In this document: positions 38,970 through 46,664 of the stretch, piece after piece
Layout: each line of letters begins with the position of its first letter
Numbering within the stretch: the first letter of the stretch is position 1
Assembly (NCBI GenBank): GCA_030765525.1
Contig: JAVCCK010000034.1
Coordinates: 1 to 64,000, forward strand
Source: Candidatus Lernaella stagnicola
GTDB lineage: Bacteria; Lernaellota; Lernaellaia; Lernaellales; Lernaellaceae
DNA: 64,000 bases
Direction of reading: 5' to 3'
Position numbers and translations under genes: made by a program
The notes under the pieces: model-generated
What the model was told of the DNA's origin: nothing
Seen by the model: only the letters and a program-made list of their open reading frames with translations
Database searches by the model: none

Positions 38970-39773
38970 CTATCGCCCCGTGAACTTGCGGGCCGCCCAC
39001 AGGCGCCAGCGCAGCGAAAACGGCTTGGGGTAGATCAGTGCTCGGCCGCGTTGCTCGGCCAGGTGCAGGTAGGTGGCCGGCTTCGAACCGCGTCGCATCT
39101 CCTGGAAACAGGGCAATTCGATAAAGAGCGCGGCGTGCAAAGGTGCGTAGCGCTGCGCGATCATGTCGGCAACCGTTTTGTGGCCCATACGGAAGTCGAG
39201 GCTGTTTTCGCCCATCCCGAAGGCGTCGAGCGTGGTGAATAAGTTGATCTGCCCGCTGGCCTTGCCCAGGATCACCGAGGTGTGAACGTGGCGGCGATCG
39301 AAGACGAAAAACCCGAGGGTCGTGTTGTCGGGCCACAGGCGATTGAACATGCCGTCGAGGGAGGCGTAGGTCGGCAGTTTCAACGTGAAGGGCTTTTTCG
39401 GGTACCAACGGCCGATTTCGTCCATGGCATCCTGGACGCCGCCGACCAAATCGAGCAATTGCTTCAGGTAATCGTCGAAGGGATCGACCCGCGACTGCGC
39501 GTGATAGAAAATTTCCTGGAAGCCGCAACGCGGAAGCAGCAACAAAAACTCCGCGTCGGCGGCGTGCCGCACTTCCTCCAAGTCGCCTTGGCCGCCGAAT
39601 CGGAAATCCCACAACACGCCTTTTTGGCTGTGCCAGGCTTTGATGCAGCGTTCTTCATCCATCAGGCAAACGAGAATCGAGGGGCGTTCGCCCCCGTCGC
39701 CGCCGAACATGGCCAGCAGATTGATCCATTGCCGCGCGTCGACATCGGTGATCAGGATCTGCTCGGCGATCAT
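38970..39773 (-). CDS. Hypothetical protein of a GH35/GT39 operon
   Basis: A 267-aa soluble protein starting MIAEQILITDVDARQWINLL at an ATG overlapping the GH35 stop (ATGA). It contains ERPSILVCLMDEERCIKAWH, FLLLLPRCGFQEIFYHAQSR and VFDRRHVHTSVILGKASGQI. No family is recognised. The mixed alpha/beta pattern and its place between a glycosidase and a glycosyltransferase suggest a role in glycan handling, but no catalytic motif is evident. Confidence 0.6.
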   Translation of the reverse strand: MIAEQILITDVDARQWINLLAMFGGDGGERPSILVCLMDEERCIKAWHSQKGVLWDFRFGGQGDLEEVRHAADAEFLLLLPRCGFQEIFYHAQSRVDPFDDYLKQLLDLVGGVQDAMDEIGRWYPKKPFTLKLPTYASLDGMFNRLWPDNTTLGFFVFDRRHVHTSVILGKASGQINLFTTLDAFGMGENSLDFRMGHKTVADMIAQRYAPLHAALFIELPCFQEMRRGSKPATYLHLAEQRGRALIYPKPFSLRWRLWAARKFTGR

Positions 39774-41815
39774 CGGCGCACCTCCAGGATGCGTACCGTG
39801 TAGGGCGCCAAGTCGATTTCCAGCACGGAATCCGAGAGGTAACGGTGGCCGGTTTCCAGGTCGACGAACGAGCGACCCGCCTCGGGTAGTTGCACCCGGC
39901 AACGACACGGCTCGGCGCTGGGATTGGCGATGTAGAGCACTTGCCGTCCCGGCGCTTCGTGCAGCGAAGTTTCACAAGGCGGCGTGACCGCGTAGGACGA
40001 TTTGAGGTCGAAACGATCGAAGACCGTCTCGGCGACCGGCATGATCTTCTCTTTAGGCAGCGGCACGTCGGTGACCAGGATCATCTCGCCGCGCCCCGCT
40101 TCGCAAAGCAGCACGTCGATATCGGCGTCGCACTCCAGCTTCTCCGTGGGACGCGTGGCGTAACTCATCAGCAGAGCGTATTCGTCCATGAGTTCGTCGA
40201 GGCCGGGGATGTCCGGGCCGCAAACGAGGTGCCCGCCCTTGTTCAAATAGTGCATCAGGTTTTTTTGCGTGACCCCGCACAGAAACTCGAAGGTGGGGCA
40301 AATCACGACGTCAAACGCTGAAAGCTCATCGAGGCTCATATCGCTGGAGCCGATGACGTACGGAATGCTCTTGGCCGTCAGCGCGTATTCCCAGTTGCGC
40401 ATCGCCTTGGCTTGCAGGTACTGGACCGGCCGCTCGAAACCGATCGTGTGCTCGTAGCACAGGTCCTCCGGCGGCACGGCAGCGCCGAGACCAAGAGGCG
40501 GCAGGGGAGAAGCGGCGGTGGCGGCTCCCTCGAGGCGTTCGTAGTCGCGCACCGATAGCAGGCAGACATTCGCCGTGCGCTGCAACTCCCAGGGTCGCAA
40601 CCGTTCCAGCAGTTGCAGGTGGGCTTCGAAGAAATCCCAGTACTCGCGCCGAACCGCGCCGGTGCGCGTGATCGGGCTGCCGTACCAGCGATCCCGTTCG
40701 ACCAGCATGTAGAAGTTGATGCCCTTCAGGCCGAACATCCAGGCGACCTTGCTGGTGAAGACCTGGTCTTCCAAGTCGACCGGGGGCCACCAGAGATAGC
40801 AGCCGCTGGCGAATTCCGGGCTGACGGGGAAGCGCGACTGGCCCGACAGAAACAGCAGCTTGCGTTTCAGGTCGTGGTACTCGTGCTTGTGCATGTAGAA
40901 GTCGACGCCGCAAAAGTCGACCACCCGCTCGGCGGCCGGTAGATTGAAGGGCGAGCGCGCCTCGCAGACCGGATAGTTGTGGAAGAACACCGTGTCGGTG
41001 ACGCCGCGCTCTTCCCAAAGTCGCCGCAGGCGCGCCAGGCAGTCGACTAGGTGATGCTCTTTGAACTCCATCCAATCTAGATAAAAGGGCAGATCGGGGG
41101 GCTCGGCGGCGGTGAAGTCGTCGGGCAGCGGCATCTCCGAGGGCAGTTTGCTGGCGTGGTAAGCGTCGGAGACCTTGTATTCGGTGCCGTATTTCTCGGT
41201 GACGAAATCCAGCCACTTGCGGCGCGCGTCCGGGTGGTAATCGATGTCGTAGGCCGAGGTGCGGAAAAAGTAGCTCATCTCGTTATCGAGCTGCACGGCC
41301 ACGATCGGCCCGTCGGGGTACAACCGCGGGCGGACGATCGTCGCCGCGGCGTTGAACCATCCGGTAAGCTCTTTCCAGAACGCCTCAGAGGCATAGCTGA
41401 TGACCGGAAAGCTGCGCGGCGGCACCGGCAGGATCGCCGTTCCGCCCCGAGCGTTGCGCGCCAGGTAGATTGGGTCGGCGAACAAACGGGCCGGATAACC
41501 GAAGTAGGTCAACTCGGCGTTGATGTGCGGGCCGGGCCGGGCCAGGACGTACAAACCACGTTCCGCCGCCATGTCCAGAAAGCGTCCCACATTTTTCGCG
41601 GGGTCCATTTCGCCGAAGTCGAAGGTGCCCACGCCCGCTTCGTGCACCGACCAGGGCAGGTACACGCAGATGATCTTGAAGCCCAGCGCGACGACGCGGT
41701 CCAGCAGTAGCGGCCAATCCTTCGCGGAATGGCGCCAATAATGGACGCTGCCCGACACGAGCGGGAGACTTTGGCCGTCGAGAATGAGGCCCTGATCACC
41801 TAGGGTGACACTCAC
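39770..41815 (-). CDS. GH35-like beta-galactosidase
   Basis: A 681-aa protein with the N-terminal TIM-barrel pattern of GH35: SGSVHYWRHSAKDWPLLLDR, CVYLPWSVHEAGVGTFDFGE, ARPGPHINAELTYFGYPA, and the acid/base motif VAVQLDNEMSYFF (Asn-Glu). The nucleophile Glu should be in or near PVSPEFASGCYLWW. The C-terminal half has a beta-galactosidase trimerisation-like Rossmann part (VVICPTFEFLCGVTQKNLMH) and a beta-sandwich end. There is no signal peptide, so it probably acts in the cytosol on a galactoside. It is the first gene of the operon. Confidence 0.85.
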   Translation of the reverse strand: MSVTLGDQGLILDGQSLPLVSGSVHYWRHSAKDWPLLLDRVVALGFKIICVYLPWSVHEAGVGTFDFGEMDPAKNVGRFLDMAAERGLYVLARPGPHINAELTYFGYPARLFADPIYLARNARGGTAILPVPPRSFPVISYASEAFWKELTGWFNAAATIVRPRLYPDGPIVAVQLDNEMSYFFRTSAYDIDYHPDARRKWLDFVTEKYGTEYKVSDAYHASKLPSEMPLPDDFTAAEPPDLPFYLDWMEFKEHHLVDCLARLRRLWEERGVTDTVFFHNYPVCEARSPFNLPAAERVVDFCGVDFYMHKHEYHDLKRKLLFLSGQSRFPVSPEFASGCYLWWPPVDLEDQVFTSKVAWMFGLKGINFYMLVERDRWYGSPITRTGAVRREYWDFFEAHLQLLERLRPWELQRTANVCLLSVRDYERLEGAATAASPLPPLGLGAAVPPEDLCYEHTIGFERPVQYLQAKAMRNWEYALTAKSIPYVIGSSDMSLDELSAFDVVICPTFEFLCGVTQKNLMHYLNKGGHLVCGPDIPGLDELMDEYALLMSYATRPTEKLECDADIDVLLCEAGRGEMILVTDVPLPKEKIMPVAETVFDRFDLKSSYAVTPPCETSLHEAPGRQVLYIANPSAEPCRCRVQLPEAGRSFVDLETGHRYLSDSVLEIDLAPYTVRILEVRR

Positions 41816-41911
41816 GGGAAATCCTTTTTGGTTTGGGGCGGTGCGCCGCCGACCGCCGCTTGGTATTTAATGCGGGTTTCGGCGAAGGGGATCAAGGGCG
41901 AAATGATTTTA

Positions 41912-41942
41912 ATACAGAAAGGGCGCGGCAACGGCCGCGCCC
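41912..41942 (-). terminator. Intrinsic terminator of microprotein 6
   Basis: Minus-strand GGGCGCGG-CCGTTG-CCGCGCCC forms a perfect 8-bp stem, followed by TTTCTGTATT. It lies about 20 bases past the stop of the small gene at 41963-42040. Confidence 0.75.
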
Positions 41943-41962
41943 CGGTGAGACGATTTTTCGGT

Positions 41963-42040
41963 TTACAGGTAATTGGCCGCGACGAGCACCAAGAGAGTCA
42001 TGGTGCTGACAAAAAACACGTAGATAAATTTCTTAGTCAT
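41963..42040 (-). CDS. Microprotein 6, 25 aa, single membrane helix
   Basis: Encodes MTKKFIYVFFVSTMTLLVLV, then AANYL: two Lys followed by one hydrophobic helix running to the end. AGGAG stands seven bases before the ATG, and an intrinsic terminator follows, so it has the parts of an independent gene. It lacks the M-x-E-[IL] pattern of the 35.8-36.8 kb set. No family is known to me. Confidence 0.55.
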   Translation of the reverse strand: MTKKFIYVFFVSTMTLLVLVAANYL

Positions 42041-42398
42041 GATTGACTCCTGTTTACGAATCCCTAACCATCCATCCAAATGATTATCGACACCTGGTGC
42101 CGCAATCAATCAACACGCAGAAAGTTAAGGTTTTTGACCGCGCGGCGCAAGGCTTTCCTGGCTTTGGGCAAAGTTCCAGTGATATTATAGGCTTACGTTC
42201 CTTTTAAGAGAATTAGAACCCGCGTCCGGAGCGTAAAAAAGCGGTCGTCGCGCTGCAAATCGGCCTGCCGGGGCGGGGAAAGGCAGGCGAAATCGATGAG
42301 GAAATAACCTCAAATTCGGCCGTGCGAGGCGTCAAAAAGCGCGGATCATTTATTGGCTACGATGGGCTTGGCTTTGATTGGCGACGTGAGCGAAGACG
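42041..42398. other. Intergenic region with a possible -10 element
   Basis: No gene is seen. A minus-strand TATAAT at 42189-42184 could drive microprotein 6 with a leader of about 140 nt; no good -35 accompanies it. The rest is AT-richer than neighbouring genes and holds short G/C hairpins but no ribosome-site-plus-frame combination. Confidence 0.4.
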
Positions 42399-42704
42399 CT
42401 ACTTGATCGGGCACTCGCCGTCGTCTTGCACACTATAGCCCGCCATGGCGGCGTAGCAATTGTTCAGGTACGTGACGTCGTCGCAGCCGCATACCGGTGA
42501 GACGATTTCGTAGCAGCCTTCGGGCTTGGGATCGCAGATACCCGTGCCGTCGCAATCGCCCACCAGCCGTTTGCAGTACGAGCCGTCGGCGCAATCCGAG
42601 TGGTCCTCGCATACGTCGGGGCACTGCGGCGCCAGGGTCAAACAGGCGGCGACCACGAAAGCGATAATGGTTACGAGTTTTATCCACTGGCCGTTTTTCA
42701 ACAT
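42399..42704 (-). CDS. Kazal-like-domain lipoprotein
   Basis: A 101-aa exported protein starting MLKNGQWIKLVTIIAFVVAA, with a Cys shortly after (LTLAPQC) that may be a lipobox. The mature part is Cys-rich: CPDVCEDHSDCADGSYCKRL, then CYEIVSPVCGCDDVTYLNNC. The last block (PVCGCDDVTYLNNCYA) matches the Kazal protease-inhibitor core (C-G-x-D-x-x-T-Y-x-N-x-C). It could shield the cell from proteases or act in binding. GGGAGA ribosome site. It is divergent from the deiminase-family gene. Confidence 0.75.
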   Translation of the reverse strand: MLKNGQWIKLVTIIAFVVAACLTLAPQCPDVCEDHSDCADGSYCKRLVGDCDGTGICDPKPEGCYEIVSPVCGCDDVTYLNNCYAAMAGYSVQDDGECPIK

Positions 42705-42946
42705 CTCAACGTCTCCCAAAAACAGAGAAAACTGACGCCGCATTCTTCCATGAACCCGCCGCGGACGCAACGGCTGATTCCGACCGAATGAGGAAAAATG
42801 CCTCGCGGAAATCTCGCACGTTCGAGAAGGTGACGACGTAAGTCGCACGCGGCATTCAATCTCGACGCGGCGGACGCGTGCTTTCCAAAAGCGCGTAAAA
42901 GGTGTAGAAATTGGTGTCCCGTGAAGGGGGCGTGAAAGGAACGAAA

Positions 42947-44461
42947 ATGAAACGCACCGTGTTGCTCGTTGTCGTCTTGGTTTTCATCTGCGGTTTTGCG
43001 AATTCATCGTTGGCTGATCCGGTTGCACTGAGGGCCGCCCTGCAACGGCTGGAGCAAAGCCCGGAACTCAAAGCCCTGCACGTGTCGCCGAACGTACCTG
43101 CGTACATGCACTTATTTGCGGCGAACGGCTATTTCAAAGAACTGGGCCTGACCGACACGGAGGGCGAGGTCTACGTTCGCGCTTTGCTGCACAAGCAGGG
43201 CATCGATCCGGATCCGATTCTACCGACGGGCGCCAAGGCCGCGCCGACCAACCCGGTGCGGACTCCTGCCGAATTCGAAGAAGTGATGGGCGTGCTGATT
43301 CGCTACCCGCTGGGCACTTCGTCGCTGGAAGTTACATTTGACGGGATGCTTGCGGAATTCGACGGCGACCCGAACCTGGAAGTGTACATATTGGTGCAGA
43401 ACCAGGCTTCGGAGAACGCGCTAAAGGCTCACCTGTCCGGGGCGGGAATCACGGGCGATAATTTCATTTACTATCAAATGAATACGGACTCGATTTGGAC
43501 GCGGGACTACGGCCCGATTTTCCTGGAAGAATTCGTGGACAAAGCATCGGTGCAGTCGTTGGTCGACATGAACTACTTCTACCCGCAAGACAACTATGTC
43601 GCCGGTCTGTTGGCCGGTATCTGGAGTATTCCGTCCTACAGTTGGAGCATCAGTTTCGAGGGCGGCAACTACATGAGCGACGGGCAGGGGACGTGTTTCA
43701 CCTCGACCGGCATTCAAACCTTCAACCCGGCGCGACCGCTCACGCAAATTGAACAGGAGCTGGAAGATTATTTCGGCTGCGAAGAGCACATCATGGTGCA
43801 GCCGCTGATCGGCGAGGCCACCACGCACATCGATATGTACGCCAAGCTGCTGGGCCGCAATACCGTGATGGTGGGCCAGTACGAAGCGGGCGACCCAAAC
43901 TACGACCGGTTGGAAGGCGTGGCGACGCAAATCGCCGCGGCGACCAACATGGACGGTGATCCGTTCGACGTGATTCGTGTTCCGATGCCGGAGGTCTACG
44001 AGATTTGGGAGCCTTTCTACGGCATGATGGATATCTACCGCTCGTACACGAACTCGCTGATTATCAACAACAAAATACTGGTGCCCACGTACAACATCCC
44101 CATGGACACCGATGGCCTGCAGGCGTACGAGGACTATTACGCGGGCAAAGACATGGAAGTGATCGGTGTGGACTCCGAGGCGATCATTGAGTGGCTCGGC
44201 GCGGTACACTGCGTGACGATGGAACGGTCGGTTCACGGTTTGGCCGGCGACGATGATGACGACGACGACGACGACGACGACAACGATACCGCGGGCGATG
44301 ATGACACGGCGGGCGACGACGACACCGCGGACGACGATGACGATAACGACGACGATACCGCGGGCGACGATGACGACGCCACCGACGATGATGCGTCCGA
44401 CGACGACGTCGGAGGCGGCGGCGATGACGATGATGACGACGACAGCGGCGGGTGCAACTAG
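42947..44461 (+). CDS. Secreted agmatine-deiminase-family protein with Asp-rich tail
   Basis: A 504-aa protein. Signal peptide 1-24 (TVLLVVVLVFICGFANSSLA). The body is a PAD_porph/agmatine deiminase fold: DSIWTRDYGPIF (catalytic Asp region), SFEGGNYMSDGQG, ATTHIDMYAKLLG (catalytic His) and AVHCVTMERSVHG (catalytic Cys near 422). The last 70 residues are Asp-dominated (runs of up to 11 Asp with N-D-T-A-G-D units) and end GGCN. The tail is too acidic to be catalytic; it may bind calcium, act as a linker or mark the protein for surface attachment. AAGGAA ribosome site. Substrate: probably a guanidino group on agmatine or peptidyl-Arg. Confidence 0.82.
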   Translation: MKRTVLLVVVLVFICGFANSSLADPVALRAALQRLEQSPELKALHVSPNVPAYMHLFAANGYFKELGLTDTEGEVYVRALLHKQGIDPDPILPTGAKAAPTNPVRTPAEFEEVMGVLIRYPLGTSSLEVTFDGMLAEFDGDPNLEVYILVQNQASENALKAHLSGAGITGDNFIYYQMNTDSIWTRDYGPIFLEEFVDKASVQSLVDMNYFYPQDNYVAGLLAGIWSIPSYSWSISFEGGNYMSDGQGTCFTSTGIQTFNPARPLTQIEQELEDYFGCEEHIMVQPLIGEATTHIDMYAKLLGRNTVMVGQYEAGDPNYDRLEGVATQIAAATNMDGDPFDVIRVPMPEVYEIWEPFYGMMDIYRSYTNSLIINNKILVPTYNIPMDTDGLQAYEDYYAGKDMEVIGVDSEAIIEWLGAVHCVTMERSVHGLAGDDDDDDDDDDDNDTAGDDDTAGDDDTADDDDDNDDDTAGDDDDATDDDASDDDVGGGGDDDDDDDSGGCN

Positions 44462-44576
44462 CCGAAACGCGCGGCCGGATTCAGCGCGCTGACCGGTGTG
44501 GAGGAAGTCGGCTAAACACTGTATTTCAGAAGCTTTCCCCTGCCCATTGAAGGTGGGAAGCGGCCGAAAAAAGGCC

Positions 44577-44605
44577 TTGCAATTGCGGGGGGAGGTCGCT
44601 ATATT
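44577..44605 (+). promoter_or_regulatory. Sigma-70-type promoter of secG
   Basis: TTGCAA and TATATT with a 17-bp spacer, 44 bp upstream of the secG ATG. Confidence 0.7.
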
Positions 44606-44649
44606 CTTCCGCCTGTGATTTTGCGGAGAAAGCGAAGGATGAAGAACGA

Positions 44650-45102
44650 ATGCTTTTGATGATTGTTTCGGTAATTCACGTACTGATCTGCATCGCCTTA
44701 ATTTTGGTGATTCTGCTGCAAGCCGGCAAAGGCGCCGATCTGGGCGCGATGTTGGGCGGCGCCGGGTCGCATACGATGTTCGGCGGTTCCGGTGCGGGTA
44801 ATTTTTTGACGCGCGCGACCACGGTCGTCGCGGTAGTTTTCATGCTGACGTGTTTGGGATTGGCGTACTTGAGTGCCCGTTCGGGAACCGTCACCGACCA
44901 GGCGGATGACGCGGCCACGCTGCCGATTTCCGACCCAGCACCGGGCGCGACGGCACCGGCCGCTGCCACACCGGACGCCGCGAACGCGCCGGCGACCGGC
45001 GATGCCGGACCGAGCGACGAGACCGACGCAGCCGCTGCGCCGGCGGCGGGCGATGCGAAACCGGCATCGGCTCCGGGCTCGGATTCGCCGGGCGACGGTT
45101 GA
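44650..45102 (+). CDS. secG: Preprotein translocase subunit SecG, extended
   Basis: The small SecYEG subunit. Two membrane helices (VIHVLICIALILVILLQAGK and TTVVAVVFMLTCLGLAYLSA) flank the conserved cytoplasmic loop GADLGAMLGG and MFGGSGAGNFLTRAT. After residue 80 there is a 70-residue Ala/Pro/Asp-rich tail, longer than the usual SecG end, which is commonly extended in delta-type bacteria. Promoter at 44577-44605; tRNA-Leu follows. Confidence 0.93.
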   Translation: MLLMIVSVIHVLICIALILVILLQAGKGADLGAMLGGAGSHTMFGGSGAGNFLTRATTVVAVVFMLTCLGLAYLSARSGTVTDQADDAATLPISDPAPGATAPAAATPDAANAPATGDAGPSDETDAAAAPAAGDAKPASAPGSDSPGDG

Positions 45103-45136
45103 TCGCCTGGTAGTTTTTGCTCCTTATCAACAAGAC

Positions 45137-45219
45137 GCTGAAGTGGTGGAATTGGTAGACACGCCATCTTGAGGGGGTGGTGAGCGACGCTCGTGGGGGT
45201 TCAAATCCCCCCTTCAGCA
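45137..45219 (+). tRNA. tRNA-Leu (anticodon GAG)
   Basis: Acceptor GCTGAAG/CTTCAGC, D-loop GAATTGGTAGACAC, anticodon stem CCATC/GGTGG around TTGAGGG (anticodon GAG), a long variable arm TGAGCGACGCTCG and T-arm GGGGGTTCAAATCCCCC. Discriminator A; CCA is not encoded. The variable arm confirms a type II tRNA. Confidence 0.95.
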
Positions 45220-45305
45220 CAACGAAGACCGCAGCATGCCTGCGGTCTTTTTTTATGCCCACCACCCGCGGTCCATGGCTGGACCGCCGCCTTGGCGAAG
45301 GTCGG
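45180..45305 (+). repeat. tRNA-Leu 3' half duplication, copy A
   Basis: From the variable arm of tRNA-Leu through its terminator and about 50 bp beyond, this segment is repeated at 45374-45498 with few differences. Confidence 0.93.
45227..45254 (+). terminator. Terminator of tRNA-Leu
   Basis: GACCGCA-GCATGCC-TGCGGTC is a perfect 7-bp stem followed by seven T. Confidence 0.9.
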
Positions 45306-45373
45306 TAAAAACGACGCTTTTTGCCGACCGTGTGTGCCGCAGGCCAGGGATGGCCGTAGGCGCGTTTGGCAGC

Positions 45374-45498
45374 GTGAGCGACGCTCGTGGGGGTTCAAAT
45401 CCCCCCTTCAGCACAATGGAGACCGCGGCATGCCTGCGGTTTTTTTTTTGCTCACCACCCGCGGTCCATGGCTGGACCGCCGCCTTGGCGAAGGTCGG
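45374..45498 (+). repeat. tRNA-Leu 3' half duplication, copy B
   Basis: Copy of 45180-45305. It contains the variable arm, T-arm and acceptor 3' strand of tRNA-Leu but no 5' half, so it cannot make a tRNA. Its terminator hairpin (45422-45448, stem ACCGC/GCGGT then nine T) is kept. It looks like a scar of site-specific integration and loss, or of unequal duplication. Confidence 0.9.
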
Positions 45499-45688
45499 CG
45501 AAAACCACTTTTATGGACCGCGGGCAACACCGGCCGGGCTTCAATCTCCCTTTCCGTCAACTTTGTCGGGAGGGAGCCTAAAGGCTTGTCCTGCCGCGTG
45601 TTTTATTGGACATGTCGGGTGGTTGTGGCGACTTGAGGGAAAAAATGAGAGAAGCATTGGCAAATTATTCAAAAAAGGGCGGAAATGA

Positions 45689-45718
45689 TTGACAAGGCCT
45701 TTTGCCGCAACGTAAGAT
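45689..45718 (+). promoter_or_regulatory. Sigma-70-type promoter of zapA
   Basis: A perfect TTGACA, then an 18-bp spacer and TAAGAT, 22 bp upstream of the preferred zapA ATG. Confidence 0.7.
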
Positions 45719-45740
45719 GCGAATTGATCACAGACGGGTG

Positions 45741-46031
45741 ATGAGCATGGCGAACAACGTCGTTGAAGTAACAATTCTCGGTCGAAAGATGCTGTTGAGT
45801 ACCGACAGTGACGAGAGTTATGTGCGCGAAATCGCGGAATACGTTAACGACAAAATGGAGCAAATTCAAACCGCTTCGCAGTCGTCTTCGACAATCAATA
45901 TCGCGATTTTGACGGCGCTTGATATCGCCGATGAGTTTTTCAAGCAGCTCGGGCTGCAACGAGAGATTTGCGAGAAAGTCGACCGGCAATGCTTGGAGTT
46001 GGTCAATTATATTGACAGCAAACTCCAATAG
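45741..46031 (+). CDS. zapA: Cell-division protein ZapA
   Basis: A 96-aa FtsZ-ring-associated protein. The N-terminal strand-helix (NNVVEVTILGRKMLLSTDSD, ESYVREIAEYVNDKMEQI) and the long C-terminal helix (NIAILTALDIADEFFKQLGL) match ZapA, which dimerises through a coiled coil and cross-links FtsZ. Starts at 45741 (MSMANN) or 45747 (MANN) are both possible. The 6S RNA gene follows, as in many proteobacteria. Confidence 0.9.
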   Translation: MSMANNVVEVTILGRKMLLSTDSDESYVREIAEYVNDKMEQIQTASQSSSTINIAILTALDIADEFFKQLGLQREICEKVDRQCLELVNYIDSKLQ

Positions 46032-46069
46032 TTGACCGTCGGTGTCGATACGTTGTTTGAAACTGAAAA

Positions 46070-46262
46070 GCGATTTCCCCTGCGCTTACGCGTGATGGGC
46101 TTTTTTGCTTATAACCCAGTAGCCTAAAAACGGGAACGATTCCCTGCTACGGTGAGCGAGGCGGTGCGCAGGCTTTGCCTAAAGTAGTAAAACCGTGCCC
46201 ACCTGACATTACTGGGTAGGGTTATTAGACAAAGGATCACACGGTTTGCGCGGGGGAAGATT
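46070..46262 (+). ncRNA. ssrS: 6S RNA
   Basis: Located directly after zapA, the classic place. The ends pair in a long closing stem: TTTCCCCTGCGC and CGCGTGAT near 46073-46096 pair with ATCACACG and GCGCGGGGGAA near 46235-46258, allowing G-U pairs. The enclosed about 140 nt contains the unpaired-looking central region expected of the promoter-mimicking bubble. Length about 190 nt fits 6S RNA, which binds the sigma-70 RNA polymerase in stationary phase. A T-rich stretch follows. The identification rests on position, length and closing stem, not on a covariance model. Confidence 0.8.
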
Positions 46263-46664
46263 TTATACATAGATCCCAAAGGAAGCTTGCTTCCGGCGGG
46301 GCATCAAGATTGAGGGAGAGACACAGGTAATTCGGCCGATTCGTCGGCCGCTTCAAGAAAACTTCGGCATTTGTTCCCGTGCCGAAGAAATTGGCAGCCA
46401 AACGGGAGGGAACGAGAGCAATTTTGATAACCATGCGAAAACACTTGCAAAAGCTAGTCAGAGGAGGTCGCGCGCCCGGCATTGAGTCGCGCCGCCGCCT
46501 CTAGTGTCTTCGTACGCCCTTTTAGGCTGCCGTTGCGGCGCATAGCGCCGCGCCCGAAACTCACCTCATCTTGACCTGACCTCCGCTGCGTTAAATTTTG
46601 ACGGGAAGCGCCCAGTCCCGATGAAAAACGGGCGATTACATAAACTGTTTGAAGGAGCAACACT
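46263..46664 (+). other. Structured intergenic region between 6S RNA and rny
   Basis: No convincing gene. Three strong hairpins occur: CGGCCGA-TTCG-TCGGCCG (46333-46350), CTTCGGCA-N10-TGCCGAAG (46362-46387) and GCGGCGC-ATA-GCGCCGC (46535-46551). None has a long T-run. They may form a leader of the RNase Y mRNA or processing sites. A 23-codon frame at 46434 has no clear ribosome site. Confidence 0.5.

Noticed and set aside
44253-44455. DNA microsatellite or CRISPR-like repeat
   Set aside because: The periodicity comes from Asp codons (GAC/GAT) of an in-frame Asp-rich tail.
45374-45498. Second tRNA-Leu gene
   Set aside because: The D-arm, anticodon arm and 5' acceptor strand are absent, so it is only a 3' half.
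46237-46482. An 81-codon minus-strand frame
   Set aside because: It overlaps the 3' strand of the 6S RNA and has no ribosome site.
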